From: an uncultured Bacteroidales bacterium
GTDB lineage: Bacteria; Bacteroidota; Bacteroidia; Bacteroidales; Bacteroidaceae
Reading direction: 5' to 3'
Length of the DNA: 64,000 bases
Assembly (NCBI GenBank): GCA_902787575.1
Contig: CADAGX010000002.1
Location: forward strand, 124,001 to 188,000
Position numbers and translations under genes: made by a program. Positions 52,330-61,073 of the stretch are shown here, one piece after another. Under the pieces are notes generated by a model, which was not told where the DNA came from, searched no databases, and worked only from the letters and a program-made list of their open reading frames with translations. Positions within the stretch are counted from its first letter, which is position 1, and each line of letters opens with the position of its first letter.

Positions 52330-55300
52330 TTACTTCTTGTCTTCGGGTTCGCCCTTGATTCTCTTCTTCATCAGAATGAAGGCCGTGGGTGCAGCCACGA
52401 AGATGGAGGAGAACGTACCGAATACGACACCCAGTATCATTGCGAAGGCGAAGCTGCGGATGCTGGCGCCGCCCAGGCAGAAGATCACTGCCAACACAAT
52501 GAATGTGGAAACCGACGTGTTGATGGTACGGTTCAACGTGCTGTTGAGCGATGCGTTGAACACCTCTTGCTTGTCGCGCTTGGGATAGAGTCCGAGGAAC
52601 TCGCGGATGCGGTCGAACACCACCACCTTGTCATTGATAGAATAACCAATGGCAGTCAGCACGGCACCGATGAACGTCTGGTCAATCTCGAGGCTGAAGG
52701 GAAGAATTCCCCACCAGATGGCGTACATTCCAAGTATGAGGACGACGTCTATCACGAGGGCGGTGATGGCGCCCACGGAGAATGCCACGTTGCGGAAGCG
52801 GAGCAGGATGTAAAGGAAGATGGCAATGATGGCGAGAATGACGCTAATGATGGCGCCGTGTGTGATATCTTCTGCCACCGAGGGTCCCACCTTCTGGCTG
52901 CTGATGATAGAGCCGCCGGCGCGCTCGTCGCGGTTGATAAAGTTGTCGAGCGTCAGGTCGTCTGCCAGCAGGCCGGCTCCCTTCAGCGTGTCGAACAGCT
53001 TGCTCTCAATCTCGCTATCCACTTCGATGCCCTCTTCTTCGATGCGATAGTTGGTGCTGATGCGGATGGTCTTGCCCTCGGTACCCAGTGCGATGGCGCT
53101 GGTATTGCTCTCGGGGAAGGCCTCAGCCAGCAGGCCACGCACCTCTTCGGGCTGTACGTTCTTCTCGAAGAGAACCACGAAGTTGCGACCGCCCGTAAAG
53201 TCGATGCTCTTGCTGAAACCGCGGAACGCCATAAATGCGATGCTTATCAAGGCCAGAATGCCGAAGACGATGAAGCTCTTCTTCCACGCGCTCATAAATT
53301 TGTATGCGGGGTTCTGGAACGAAATCTTGTTGCCGATAGGCGTCTGGAACGTGAGGCCGAGCCACTTGTCGCGGTTCATCATTTCGGTGTAAACGACACG
53401 TGTCAGGAACACTGCGGTGAAGAAGCTGACGCAGATACCGATGAGCAACGTGGTGGCGAAGCCGCGGATTGGTCCGGTTCCGAAGTAATAAAGGATGATG
53501 GCGGTGATGACACTCGTCAGGTTGGAGTCGAAGATGGCGCTAAATGCATTGCTGTATCCAGCGTTCAGCGCTTCGCGTACCTTCTTGCCAGCCTTCAATT
53601 CCTCCTTCGTGCGCTCGTAAATCAGCACGTTGGCGTCCACTGCCATACCCAGCGACAGCACCATACCGGCGATACCGCTCATGGTAAGTGCGGCCTGGAA
53701 GCTCGTAAGCACTCCTACGGTGAAGAAGAGGTTCAGAATCAGCGCGCAGTTGGCCACCATACCGGGTATGGTACCATACATTACTATCATGTAAACCATC
53801 AGGATGAGGAAGGCGATAACGCAGCTCCACACACCCTGGCGGATGGATTCTGCACCCAGCGACGGACCAACTATCTCCTCGCTAACTATCTTGGCGGGAG
53901 CAGGCATCTTACCCGACTTCAGCACGTTTGCCAAGTCGCGCGTGGTCTCAACCGTGAAGTTACCCGTGATTTCCGACCGTCCGCCCGTGATTTCGCTCTG
54001 CACCGTGGGTGCGCTGTACACGTTGTCATCGAGTACGATGGCAATGCTGCGCTTCAGGTTAGCTTTCGTGAGGGCAGCCCAGCGGCGTGCGCCGTCCACG
54101 TTCATCGTCATGCTTACGCAGGGACGTCCGTGCTGGTCGTACGATTCGCTGGCATCCGTCACAACATCGCCTTCCAGCGGTGCGTGTCCGTTGCGCTCTG
54201 TCACTTTGATAGCGTAGAGCTCAAACACGTTGGCTGCAGCACCTTCGCCCATTCCTGTGGCGCCCCACTTCAGACGCAGGTCGGAGGGCAGGAGCTCTTT
54301 TGCTTCGGGCGAGGCCAAAAGTTCGTTGATAGTGTTCATGTCGCGCATGGCAGCATAACCTACGATGCAGCCCTCGCCGCCCTGGAACACCTGCAGACGG
54401 CTCAGCAGCGGGTGCTGGCGGTGTGCTTTCTCGATGTCGGCAGCAGAGAGTGTGGTGTTGCCGCCCTCCTCTGTCTTGCCGGCGATGGCTTCTGCCAGGT
54501 CGCCCTTAGCCTTTGTGGTGTCAGCCTCAACCTTCTCGGCTTCCTCAGCTACGGGCTCGGCTGCAGCGCTGTCAGCGCCCTCTGTCGTTTCCTCTATGGC
54601 GCCCAGTGCGGCAGCCAGTTTGCTGTCGAGCGAAACGAGCAGCGGAGTAACTTCCGACGAGTTGTACGTCTCCCAGAACTCCAGATTGGCGCTACCCTGC
54701 AGAAGTTTGCGGACGCGCTCGGGCTCCTTCACGCCAGGCATTTCCACCATGATGCGGCCTTCCTGTCCTTCCAGCGCCTGGATGTTGGGCTGAACGACGC
54801 CGAAGCGGTCGATACGTGTGCGAAGCACGTTGTAAGAGTTGGAAATGGCGCTCTTAACTTCGGCGCGCAGCACTTTCTCAACCTCGGCATCGGTGCTCTT
54901 GGTCGTCACCTTGTCGCGCAGCTGCTGCGTGGCGAAAATCTCGGCAAGTCCCTTCTCGGGCGCCAGTGCCTTGTAATCTTTCACGAATAGACTGATGAAG
55001 TCGTTCTGGCTGCTTGCAGCCTCTCGCGTGGCCTGTTCTACGGCCTTGCGGAAGTTTTCGTCGGTCTCTTCTTTGTGATCGGCCAGCGCTTTCACCACAT
55101 CGGGCACGCTAACTTCCAGAATCACGTTCATGCCGCCCTTCAGGTCGAGGCCCAGGCCGATGCCCATCTCGCGGCATTCCTTAAGTGTCCACACGTTGCA
55201 GTACACTTTGTTGTTGAGCAACGAGTCAAGATAGCGGTCGGCTGCTTCCTGGCCGTCGGTCAGCGCCATCTTCTCGGCCTTGCCTTCGTAATGGTTCGTC

Positions 55301-55380
55301 ACGAAGGAAAAACTCAGATAGAAGATGCAAATCAGCGTCAGCAGAGCTGCGAAAACCTTAACAAATCCTTTGTTTTGCAT
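52330..55380 (-). CDS. secDF: protein translocase SecDF fusion
   Basis: 1016 residues from the ATG at 55380 (MQNKGFVKVFAALLTLICIF), which begins with the first membrane helix. SecD part: GLGLDLKGGMNVILEVS near 70, a large periplasmic domain including ...EGRIMVEMPGVKEPERV, and the helices with GMAVDANVLIYERTKEE. SecF part (about 665-1016): SIDFTGGRNF and the matching DKVVVFDRIREFL. It uses the proton-motive force to complete protein export with SecYEG. A low-complexity acidic/alanine insertion (about 265-315: EETTEGADSAAAEP) interrupts the SecD periplasmic domain. Own promoter box at 55449. Confidence 0.96.
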   Translation of the reverse strand: MQNKGFVKVFAALLTLICIFYLSFSFVTNHYEGKAEKMALTDGQEAADRYLDSLLNNKVYCNVWTLKECREMGIGLGLDLKGGMNVILEVSVPDVVKALADHKEETDENFRKAVEQATREAASSQNDFISLFVKDYKALAPEKGLAEIFATQQLRDKVTTKSTDAEVEKVLRAEVKSAISNSYNVLRTRIDRFGVVQPNIQALEGQEGRIMVEMPGVKEPERVRKLLQGSANLEFWETYNSSEVTPLLVSLDSKLAAALGAIEETTEGADSAAAEPVAEEAEKVEADTTKAKGDLAEAIAGKTEEGGNTTLSAADIEKAHRQHPLLSRLQVFQGGEGCIVGYAAMRDMNTINELLASPEAKELLPSDLRLKWGATGMGEGAAANVFELYAIKVTERNGHAPLEGDVVTDASESYDQHGRPCVSMTMNVDGARRWAALTKANLKRSIAIVLDDNVYSAPTVQSEITGGRSEITGNFTVETTRDLANVLKSGKMPAPAKIVSEEIVGPSLGAESIRQGVWSCVIAFLILMVYMIVMYGTIPGMVANCALILNLFFTVGVLTSFQAALTMSGIAGMVLSLGMAVDANVLIYERTKEELKAGKKVREALNAGYSNAFSAIFDSNLTSVITAIILYYFGTGPIRGFATTLLIGICVSFFTAVFLTRVVYTEMMNRDKWLGLTFQTPIGNKISFQNPAYKFMSAWKKSFIVFGILALISIAFMAFRGFSKSIDFTGGRNFVVLFEKNVQPEEVRGLLAEAFPESNTSAIALGTEGKTIRISTNYRIEEEGIEVDSEIESKLFDTLKGAGLLADDLTLDNFINRDERAGGSIISSQKVGPSVAEDITHGAIISVILAIIAIFLYILLRFRNVAFSVGAITALVIDVVLILGMYAIWWGILPFSLEIDQTFIGAVLTAIGYSINDKVVVFDRIREFLGLYPKRDKQEVFNASLNSTLNRTINTSVSTFIVLAVIFCLGGASIRSFAFAMILGVVFGTFSSIFVAAPTAFILMKKRIKGEPEDKK

Positions 55381-55448
55381 TTTTTGTAATTGTTTTGTTT
55401 TTTTATTATTTGTAGTTGTTTTTGTTCGTTTCGATGCGCTACAGCGTG

Positions 55449-55456
55449 CAAAGATA
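55449..55456 (-). promoter_or_regulatory. -7 box of secDF
   Basis: Minus-strand TATCTTTG, 69 nt upstream of the secDF ATG. Confidence 0.5.
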
Positions 55457-55557
55457 CGCATTTTTCTGCATATCCGCCGCATCTGTGCCAAAGAAAAATG
55501 CAAAAAAGCGAAAACGACGGGGTGCGATGCCTGCCAATGCCTTGCATTTTGTGGGTT

Positions 55558-55615
55558 ACGACACGTGGTTTTCTGCTTGCCGCAGGCGGGAAATAAATTT
55601 TTGCACGCAGTTTTT
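55558..55615. repeat. 22-bp repeat, locus 9 (degenerate)
   Basis: ACGACACGTGGTTTT... starts at 55558, and GCACGCAGTTTTT starts two periods (45 nt) later. Weakest locus of the family. Confidence 0.4.
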
Positions 55616-55668
55616 GCCTTGCTGGCTGGCGGGAGTCTCGCTACCGCCTGAACGTTTTGGGATACGGC

Positions 55669-56721
55669 CTATCTGCGGCGAAGTCGCGTAACGACGGGAT
55701 AATGGTCCGAAAGGTCCATTTGTCGGTCGATGTAGGTGTGGGTAGAAGTCCAATCTGCTGAATAGAAAATGTGGTCTATCCGCACGTAGAATCCAGCCTG
55801 GTTAAAAGAGCGTCCGAAGCCGTTTCCGCTCTCGCGGTAAGCCGACTTCAGGCGGCGCGCCAGTTGCTGGTAAGTGTATGAAATGGGCGTATCGTTGAAG
55901 TCGCCGCAGACAATGAGGCTGCGAGCGTTGAGCGAGTCAATCCATTGGCACAACGTTTGCACTTGCTTGGCTCGTGCTCGTACGGCGGTGCCCAGTTTCT
56001 CGGTTAGGAACAGGCCTTCGGAACGCAAGTTCTCGTGGTGCGGGTCCCGCAGCACGTCGCGATATTCGCTTTTCTCTTCGTGCGAAAGGTGGTTGCTCTC
56101 CAAATGATTGTTCACGACCAGCAGGCTGTCGCTGCCGAAGGCAAACCATCGCGCTATGCTGTATTCCCCTTGTTTCGACGGGTATGAAATGCGGATGGTG
56201 TCGCTGAGGGCTGGCAGCCGCGAAAGGATGAAATACTCTTTTCCTCCTGCACAAGTGTAGTGCATGGAGTCCAGCATTTGCTTTACTTCCTTTCTGTTGG
56301 CCCATGCGGCACTTATTTCTTGCAGACAGAGAATGTCCGGCGACATGGCCTTAATGTACTGCGTTAGCTTTTGGTACTTATCTTCGCCAGCAATGCTTCC
56401 GGCATTGAACGAAATGACGCAGAGTGTGCTGTCGGTGCCTGAAGTTTGCTTGTGGATGGGGCAGTAATCGAGAATGTATCCGCCCACGAGCAGCATTCCG
56501 ACGAGCGGCACCAGTGTAAGCCGCACTTTGAAGACAAGCCAGAAAAAGCAGAAGCAAAGGTTGATAAGCAGGAAAACCGGGAATATCAGCCCCAACAGCG
56601 CCAGCCGCGGGTGTTCGGCGGGCGATATGACGGTACTCAAACAGCATGTCCAAAGCAGAATCAGCGAGGCGATGTTTGCCCCGAGAAAAAGGCCGACAAG
56701 CAGACGTTTTAGCTTTCTCAT
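55669..56721 (-). CDS. endonuclease/exonuclease/phosphatase-family membrane protein
   Basis: 350 residues. Three N-terminal membrane helices (about 8-90: LLVGLFLGANIASLILLW, LLGLIFPVFLLINLCF, LTLVPLVGMLLVGGYI) precede an EEP domain (about 103-350). EEP marks are LCVISFNAG, ILCLQEI (catalytic Glu), VVNNHLES, VCGDFNDTP and the terminal SDHYPVV. The catalytic domain is probably periplasmic; substrate (nucleic acid, phospholipid or sugar phosphate) unknown. 5 nt after the rhomboid protease gene, so an operon. Confidence 0.88.
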   Translation of the reverse strand: MRKLKRLLVGLFLGANIASLILLWTCCLSTVISPAEHPRLALLGLIFPVFLLINLCFCFFWLVFKVRLTLVPLVGMLLVGGYILDYCPIHKQTSGTDSTLCVISFNAGSIAGEDKYQKLTQYIKAMSPDILCLQEISAAWANRKEVKQMLDSMHYTCAGGKEYFILSRLPALSDTIRISYPSKQGEYSIARWFAFGSDSLLVVNNHLESNHLSHEEKSEYRDVLRDPHHENLRSEGLFLTEKLGTAVRARAKQVQTLCQWIDSLNARSLIVCGDFNDTPISYTYQQLARRLKSAYRESGNGFGRSFNQAGFYVRIDHIFYSADWTSTHTYIDRQMDLSDHYPVVTRLRRR

Positions 56722-56726
56722 CTGCG

Positions 56727-57662
56727 TTACATCTTTTTGCTAAAATCGAAAAGTCGCTTCTTCTCTTCCTCCGTGAGGCCGTCGTAACCGTGCGACTTCA
56801 CCTTATCCAAAATGCGGTCCATCTCCGCCTCGTCTTCTTTCTTGCGCTGGCGGTAGTCAATGTCTTGGCCAAATTTTCCGCCGGGCGAGGACGTAAAATG
56901 CGATTCGCGCTTGCGGCGCAGCGATTCGAACCAGTTGCGGAAGAAATTGTTCCTGTCGCCGCGGTCGTAGAAGTCGTTGTCGTATCTGTTTCTGCGGCTG
57001 CCACCTCCGCCATTGCGCCAATAAAGGATGAGCAACAGGCCGAAGAGCATTCCGCCAAGGTGTGCGATATGTGCCACTCCGTCGTTTGAGCGTGCCATTG
57101 CCGAGAGCAGTTCTATGACCGCGTAGCCGCAAACGAAAAATTTCGCCTTGATGGGAATCGGAATGGGAAAGATGAAAATGCGTTCGTCGGGGAATGTCAT
57201 TCCAAAAGCCAACAGGATGCCGTAAATTGCTCCCGAGGCGCCAACCGTCGTCCAGCGGTTCAGATATTCTCCCATGTCGATGATGGCGCTGCCAATGTTC
57301 ACTTGCTCGTAAGCATTGTAACCTTGCCATAAATATTCTACGTACTGCGCGCACTCCTGCATGATGCCCGCGCCAAGTCCGCATGTGAGGTAATAAAAAA
57401 GAAATCTTCGCTGTCCCATCGTGTGTTCGATAGTGCGGCCGAACATCCAAAGGGCAAACATATTAAAGAAAAGGTGCTCAAATCCTCCGTGAAGGAACAT
57501 GTAGCTGAAAAGTTGGTACCAGCAGAAATTGTTGGCGAGGAAGAAATGCAGGCCGAGTTCGTCCGTCAAATCTATTCCGTACAAGGTGGCAACCTTTTGT
57601 CCGGCAAAGAACAGAATATTTATTATAAGCAGGTTCTTTGTTACTGCGGGAATGTTGTTCAT
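56727..57662 (-). CDS. rhomboid family intramembrane serine protease
   Basis: 311 residues from the ATG at 57662. Six-helix rhomboid core with the catalytic serine in GASGAIYG (S143) and histidine in VAHIAHLGG (H198); the L1-loop WQLFSYMFLHGGFEHLFFN pattern (here WYQLFSYMFLHGG) and WMFGRTIEHTMG are also present. A hydrophilic C-terminal tail (about 215-311) is rich in Arg, Gly and Asp (RNRYDNDFYDRGDRNNF). Cleaves membrane-protein substrates, unknown here. Same operon as the EEP gene. A -7 box TATCTTTG is at about 57707-57714. Confidence 0.93.
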   Translation of the reverse strand: MNNIPAVTKNLLIINILFFAGQKVATLYGIDLTDELGLHFFLANNFCWYQLFSYMFLHGGFEHLFFNMFALWMFGRTIEHTMGQRRFLFYYLTCGLGAGIMQECAQYVEYLWQGYNAYEQVNIGSAIIDMGEYLNRWTTVGASGAIYGILLAFGMTFPDERIFIFPIPIPIKAKFFVCGYAVIELLSAMARSNDGVAHIAHLGGMLFGLLLILYWRNGGGGSRRNRYDNDFYDRGDRNNFFRNWFESLRRKRESHFTSSPGGKFGQDIDYRQRKKEDEAEMDRILDKVKSHGYDGLTEEEKKRLFDFSKKM

Positions 57663-57797
57663 ATCGTCTTTGTGTGAGAAACTCTTTGTAACGTGGTTTT
57701 CTGGCTGCAAAGATACGAAAAATGCGTTTATAAAGGCCGAAAACAGCGTCTTTCCTCTCAATTTTTAGCGTTTTTCTGCAATTTTTTAAAAAAATTC

Positions 57798-57828
57798 TTG
57801 GTGCGAATGTCAAGTTTGCCTATATTTG
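57798..57828 (+). promoter_or_regulatory. promoter of the HU gene
   Basis: TTG (57798-57800), 20-nt spacer, TATATTTG (57821-57828); ATG 55 nt downstream. Confidence 0.8.
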
Positions 57829-57883
57829 CGAAAACAAACGAAGGATTTAAACGTAGTATTAACCTTTTTAATTAACAAACGTT

Positions 57884-58147
57884 ATGAACAAAACTGAATT
57901 GACAGCCAAGATCGCCGAAGGCGCTGGCTTGAGCAAAGTGGATGCCAAGAAGGCATTGGATGCAACACTTGAGGCTATCACAAAGGCAGTGAAGGGTGGC
58001 GACAAAGTTGCTCTCATTGGTTTCGGAACTTTCTCCGTTACAAAGCGCCCCGCTCGTAAGGGCATCAACCCCCAGACCAAGAAAGCCATCAAGATTCCCG
58101 CAAAGAAGGTGGTGAAGTTCAAGGCTGGTGCTGGCTTGGCTATCTAA
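57884..58147 (+). CDS. hup: HU-family DNA-binding protein
   Basis: 87 residues, the standard HU length. Seen: N-terminal helix MNKTELTAKIAEGAGLSKVDAKKAL, GDKVALIGFGTFSV (about 38-51), and the arm region RPARKGINPQTKKAIKIPAKKVVKFKAG with the intercalating Pro in NPQT. Nucleoid-associated protein that bends DNA. Strong own promoter, and a palindromic terminator follows. Confidence 0.96.
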   Translation: MNKTELTAKIAEGAGLSKVDAKKALDATLEAITKAVKGGDKVALIGFGTFSVTKRPARKGINPQTKKAIKIPAKKVVKFKAGAGLAI

Positions 58148-58200
58148 GACAAGTTGTAAAGGAAACGTCTTTTTCGAGTTTCCTACAGCAAAAAGAACGA

Positions 58201-58225
58201 ATGAGCCCAGTGACACTGGGCTCAT
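58201..58225 (+). terminator. terminator of the HU gene
   Basis: ATGAGCCCAGTG/CACTGGGCTCAT near-perfect palindrome, preceded by a smaller stem GGAAAC...GTTTCC (58161-58183). No long T-run follows (TCCGTTTG). Confidence 0.65.
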
Positions 58226-58339
58226 TCCGTTTGTAATTGCGAGTAGTGGCGGACACTCGCTGAGCCGCGAAAGCAAGAAAGTGAGGGGACAAGGGAGGAA
58301 ACAAAACATATGAAATGAGAAGAAAGAATCAGACAGACG

Positions 58340-59821
58340 ATGAAAGCATATAAGGTGGTGCTGTTTTTGTTGTGCATTGCCCTCGGATTGGGACTTCTGG
58401 CCTGCTATTTTCCGGCCGATGGCATACGGGTGGCCGGCATAGACCTGCGATTCCCTTCGCTACATAGCGTGCTGGCGAAAGAGGAGCCTGTGGTGGAGGC
58501 AGAAGAGCCGGAGATAGTGGAACTCTCGCCCGAGGAACTGATGGCACAACGCATGGAAGCACTCCACGCGGCTCGCGACTCGGAATATATGGCATATTGC
58601 ACCCAGAGTCCCACGCGTCTGTTTATGTCCGATATCACATATCTCGACCCACTTTTCGAGGCGCTGGAGGGAGCCCGACAGCGCCCTGTGCGTATTCTGC
58701 ACTACGGAGATTCGCAGCTCGAGGGCGACCGCATGACGGGCGTGCTACGCGAGCGTCTGCAGGACGTGTATGGCGGTTCGGGAGTGGGCTTGCTTCCGGC
58801 TGTGCAGACCATCGGAATGGCCACGGCCACCGTACGGACTACTCCTGCGCTGCAGCACTATATGTATTTTGGTTCGTCGGATTTTCATGCTCCGCACAAG
58901 CGTTATGGCCCGTTGGCGCAGGTGGCCGAGGTGGATACGGCAGCCACTTTTGTTGTCTCAGTTCACGGCGGAAGTACATACTCACACTGTCGTTCGTTCA
59001 GCCGCGTCAGCGTGGCCATGAAAGGCAGTGGCGAGTTTACGGTGCGCTACGGCGAGCATGAGCAGGAGATGACTTGTCCTTACGACAGCACATACCCCGG
59101 ACTTCGGCTATACAGCGCCACGTTGGCACGCGCCACAAGTCAGGTTACCATAGAAGCCCGCGGACAGATGGAGGTTTATGCCATCATGGCCGACGGGTCG
59201 GCGGGCGTGCAGGTCGATAACATAGCCATGCGCGGATGCTCGGGAACCATTTTTACATCCATCGAACGCGCCACGCTGGCTCCGTTTTTCCAGCAGCAGA
59301 ACGTGGCACTTGTTATCCTGCAGTTTGGCGGCAACAGCGTGCCGTATCTGAAGGACAGCAAGGGCATTTCGGCCTACAAGCGGCAGCTGATGGCGCAGAT
59401 AAATCTCTTCCACCGACTTTCGCCCCAGGCGCGCATCTTGCTTATCGGCCCGTCGGATATGGCGATGGCCGAAGGCGAGGAGTGGAAAACCTACCCGCGA
59501 CTGCCGGAGGTCGTGGACTCGCTACGAGAGGCAGCGCTCGAGAGCGGCGCAGCCTTCTGGGACATGTTCCGAGCTATGGGCGGTCGCGGCTCGATGGTGA
59601 AGTGGGTCAACGCCAATCCGCAGCTGGCGGGCGAAGATTACATCCACTTCACACCGCGAGGCGCGCGCCACATGAGCGAACTGCTGTGCAAGACATTTGA
59701 TTTTTATCACGAGTACTATCGTTTCCGTCATCACTTGGATGAGGAGGAAACGACAGCCGATTCCCTGAAGAATGACACGTCGCAAAACATTTCTCCTGCT
59801 GTGCCTTCTGCTGCACGTTAG
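58340..59821 (+). CDS. SGNH hydrolase-type protein (first of O-acetylation cluster)
   Basis: 493 residues with an N-terminal membrane anchor (KVVLFLLCIALGLGLLACYF), so probably periplasmic. SGNH blocks: block I GDSQLEGDR at 123-131 (nucleophile S125), a Gly/Asn block FGGNSVPY, and block V with D433 and H436 in EDYIHFTPRG. SGNH proteins beside MBOAT enzymes transfer or remove acetyl groups on polysaccharides. The gene overlaps the next by 50 nt and heads a three-gene operon with an MBOAT enzyme. The N-terminal linker (about 50-70) is rich in Glu. Confidence 0.82.
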   Translation: MKAYKVVLFLLCIALGLGLLACYFPADGIRVAGIDLRFPSLHSVLAKEEPVVEAEEPEIVELSPEELMAQRMEALHAARDSEYMAYCTQSPTRLFMSDITYLDPLFEALEGARQRPVRILHYGDSQLEGDRMTGVLRERLQDVYGGSGVGLLPAVQTIGMATATVRTTPALQHYMYFGSSDFHAPHKRYGPLAQVAEVDTAATFVVSVHGGSTYSHCRSFSRVSVAMKGSGEFTVRYGEHEQEMTCPYDSTYPGLRLYSATLARATSQVTIEARGQMEVYAIMADGSAGVQVDNIAMRGCSGTIFTSIERATLAPFFQQQNVALVILQFGGNSVPYLKDSKGISAYKRQLMAQINLFHRLSPQARILLIGPSDMAMAEGEEWKTYPRLPEVVDSLREAALESGAAFWDMFRAMGGRGSMVKWVNANPQLAGEDYIHFTPRGARHMSELLCKTFDFYHEYYRFRHHLDEEETTADSLKNDTSQNISPAVPSAAR

Positions 59822-61055
59822 TGTCGTTCTGTGCCAGCCGGTCTTCGCGCCGGTGGAACTGAGCGTCGTACCTCCGTGCCTGCACGCCGAGGGTGGACGC
59901 GACACACTGCAGTTTCCTGCCGGTCGCGAGCGGTTTGTGCCTTTCTTCGATAAACTTTCCCGTCTGATGCAGGGCGCTGACGAGCAGTTGAACATTCTCC
60001 ATATCGGCGGCAGCCATGTGCAAGCGGGCGACTTCACGCATCGGATGCGTACCAACCTCGCTTCGCTGGGACGAAATGGTGGCCGCGGACTGCTGTTCCC
60101 TTTCTCTGCATTGCGCACAAATACGCCCGCCAGCTACACCATTGGCTGCGAGGGCGTGTGGGATGGCGTGCGCTGTGTGAAGCGCGACACGCTCGTCCCA
60201 TTGGGGTTGAGCGGTGCCTGCGTCACCACGCGCGATACCTTGGCCCGACTCGTGCTGCCGCTGGTGGACTTGCGGGCTTGGCCAGCCTCGCAACTGCGCG
60301 TGTTGGGTCAGGCTGACACGCCTCAGATTCGTCCAATCCTGCTGTGCGGCACCGATACACTGCAGCCGCTGCCTGCCGACAGCTGTGCTGGTTTCCGTTT
60401 TTTTCTGCCCGAGAGTGCAGACACCTGCGTGCTGTCTTTCTCTGGCATTGTGCAGGACAGTCTGGGATTCAGCGTGCGAGGCTTTTTGCCCGAGGGCGCT
60501 GCACCCGGCATCACCTATACTGCATCAGGTATCAACGGCGCCAGCGTACCCGCTTGGCTGCGGTGTTCGCTCTTCGCAGAGGAACTTTCGCTCTTGCCAC
60601 CCGACCTTGTCATTCTGGGACTGGGCATCAACGATGCAAACGTCTGGCCGCAGAAGTTCGACGTCGCGCAATTCAAGGAGAACTACCGCCAGTTGATTCG
60701 CCGCATCCGCGACGTAAGTCCGCAATGCTGCTTTGTTTTCATTACCAACAACGACTGCTGGTTCAATTTCCGCGGCCGTCGCCGCCAATACAATACCAAC
60801 ACACCGCGCGTCGAGCAGGCCATGAAAGAGTTGGCGGCCGAGGAAGGTGCGGCTGTGTTTGATGTTTTTGCGCTGATGGGCGGGTTGCGCTCGTCGAATG
60901 CATGGGTGCGTGCCAAACTGCTGCGGCCCGACCATATCCATTTCACACGCGAGGGTTATTATCTGTTGGGCGACCTGCTCTACAATGCCCTTGCTCGGGC
61001 TGCCCAACAACAGCTCGGCAGTCCGGTCGCTGCTGCCGTCAATCCGAATCCGTAA
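59772..61055 (+). CDS. SGNH hydrolase-type protein (second)
   Basis: 427 residues, signal peptide MTRRKTFLLLCLLLHVSVVLC. SGNH blocks: block I GGSHVQAGD (S81; His follows instead of the usual Asp/Asn arrangement), Gly/Asn block LGLGINDANVW, and D387/H390 in PDHIHFTREGY. Distantly related to the preceding gene and probably a second periplasmic acetyl-handling protein. Translation start lies inside the previous frame, which suggests translational coupling. The MBOAT gene starts 18 nt after its stop. Confidence 0.82.
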   Translation: MTRRKTFLLLCLLLHVSVVLCQPVFAPVELSVVPPCLHAEGGRDTLQFPAGRERFVPFFDKLSRLMQGADEQLNILHIGGSHVQAGDFTHRMRTNLASLGRNGGRGLLFPFSALRTNTPASYTIGCEGVWDGVRCVKRDTLVPLGLSGACVTTRDTLARLVLPLVDLRAWPASQLRVLGQADTPQIRPILLCGTDTLQPLPADSCAGFRFFLPESADTCVLSFSGIVQDSLGFSVRGFLPEGAAPGITYTASGINGASVPAWLRCSLFAEELSLLPPDLVILGLGINDANVWPQKFDVAQFKENYRQLIRRIRDVSPQCCFVFITNNDCWFNFRGRRRQYNTNTPRVEQAMKELAAEEGAAVFDVFALMGGLRSSNAWVRAKLLRPDHIHFTREGYYLLGDLLYNALARAAQQQLGSPVAAAVNPNP

Positions 61056-61073
61056 CTCCTAATCTCCCGAATC

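Noticed and set aside
52567-54990. 807-codon plus-strand open frame antisense to secDF
   Set aside because: Histidine- and valine-rich shadow of secDF with no domain pattern.
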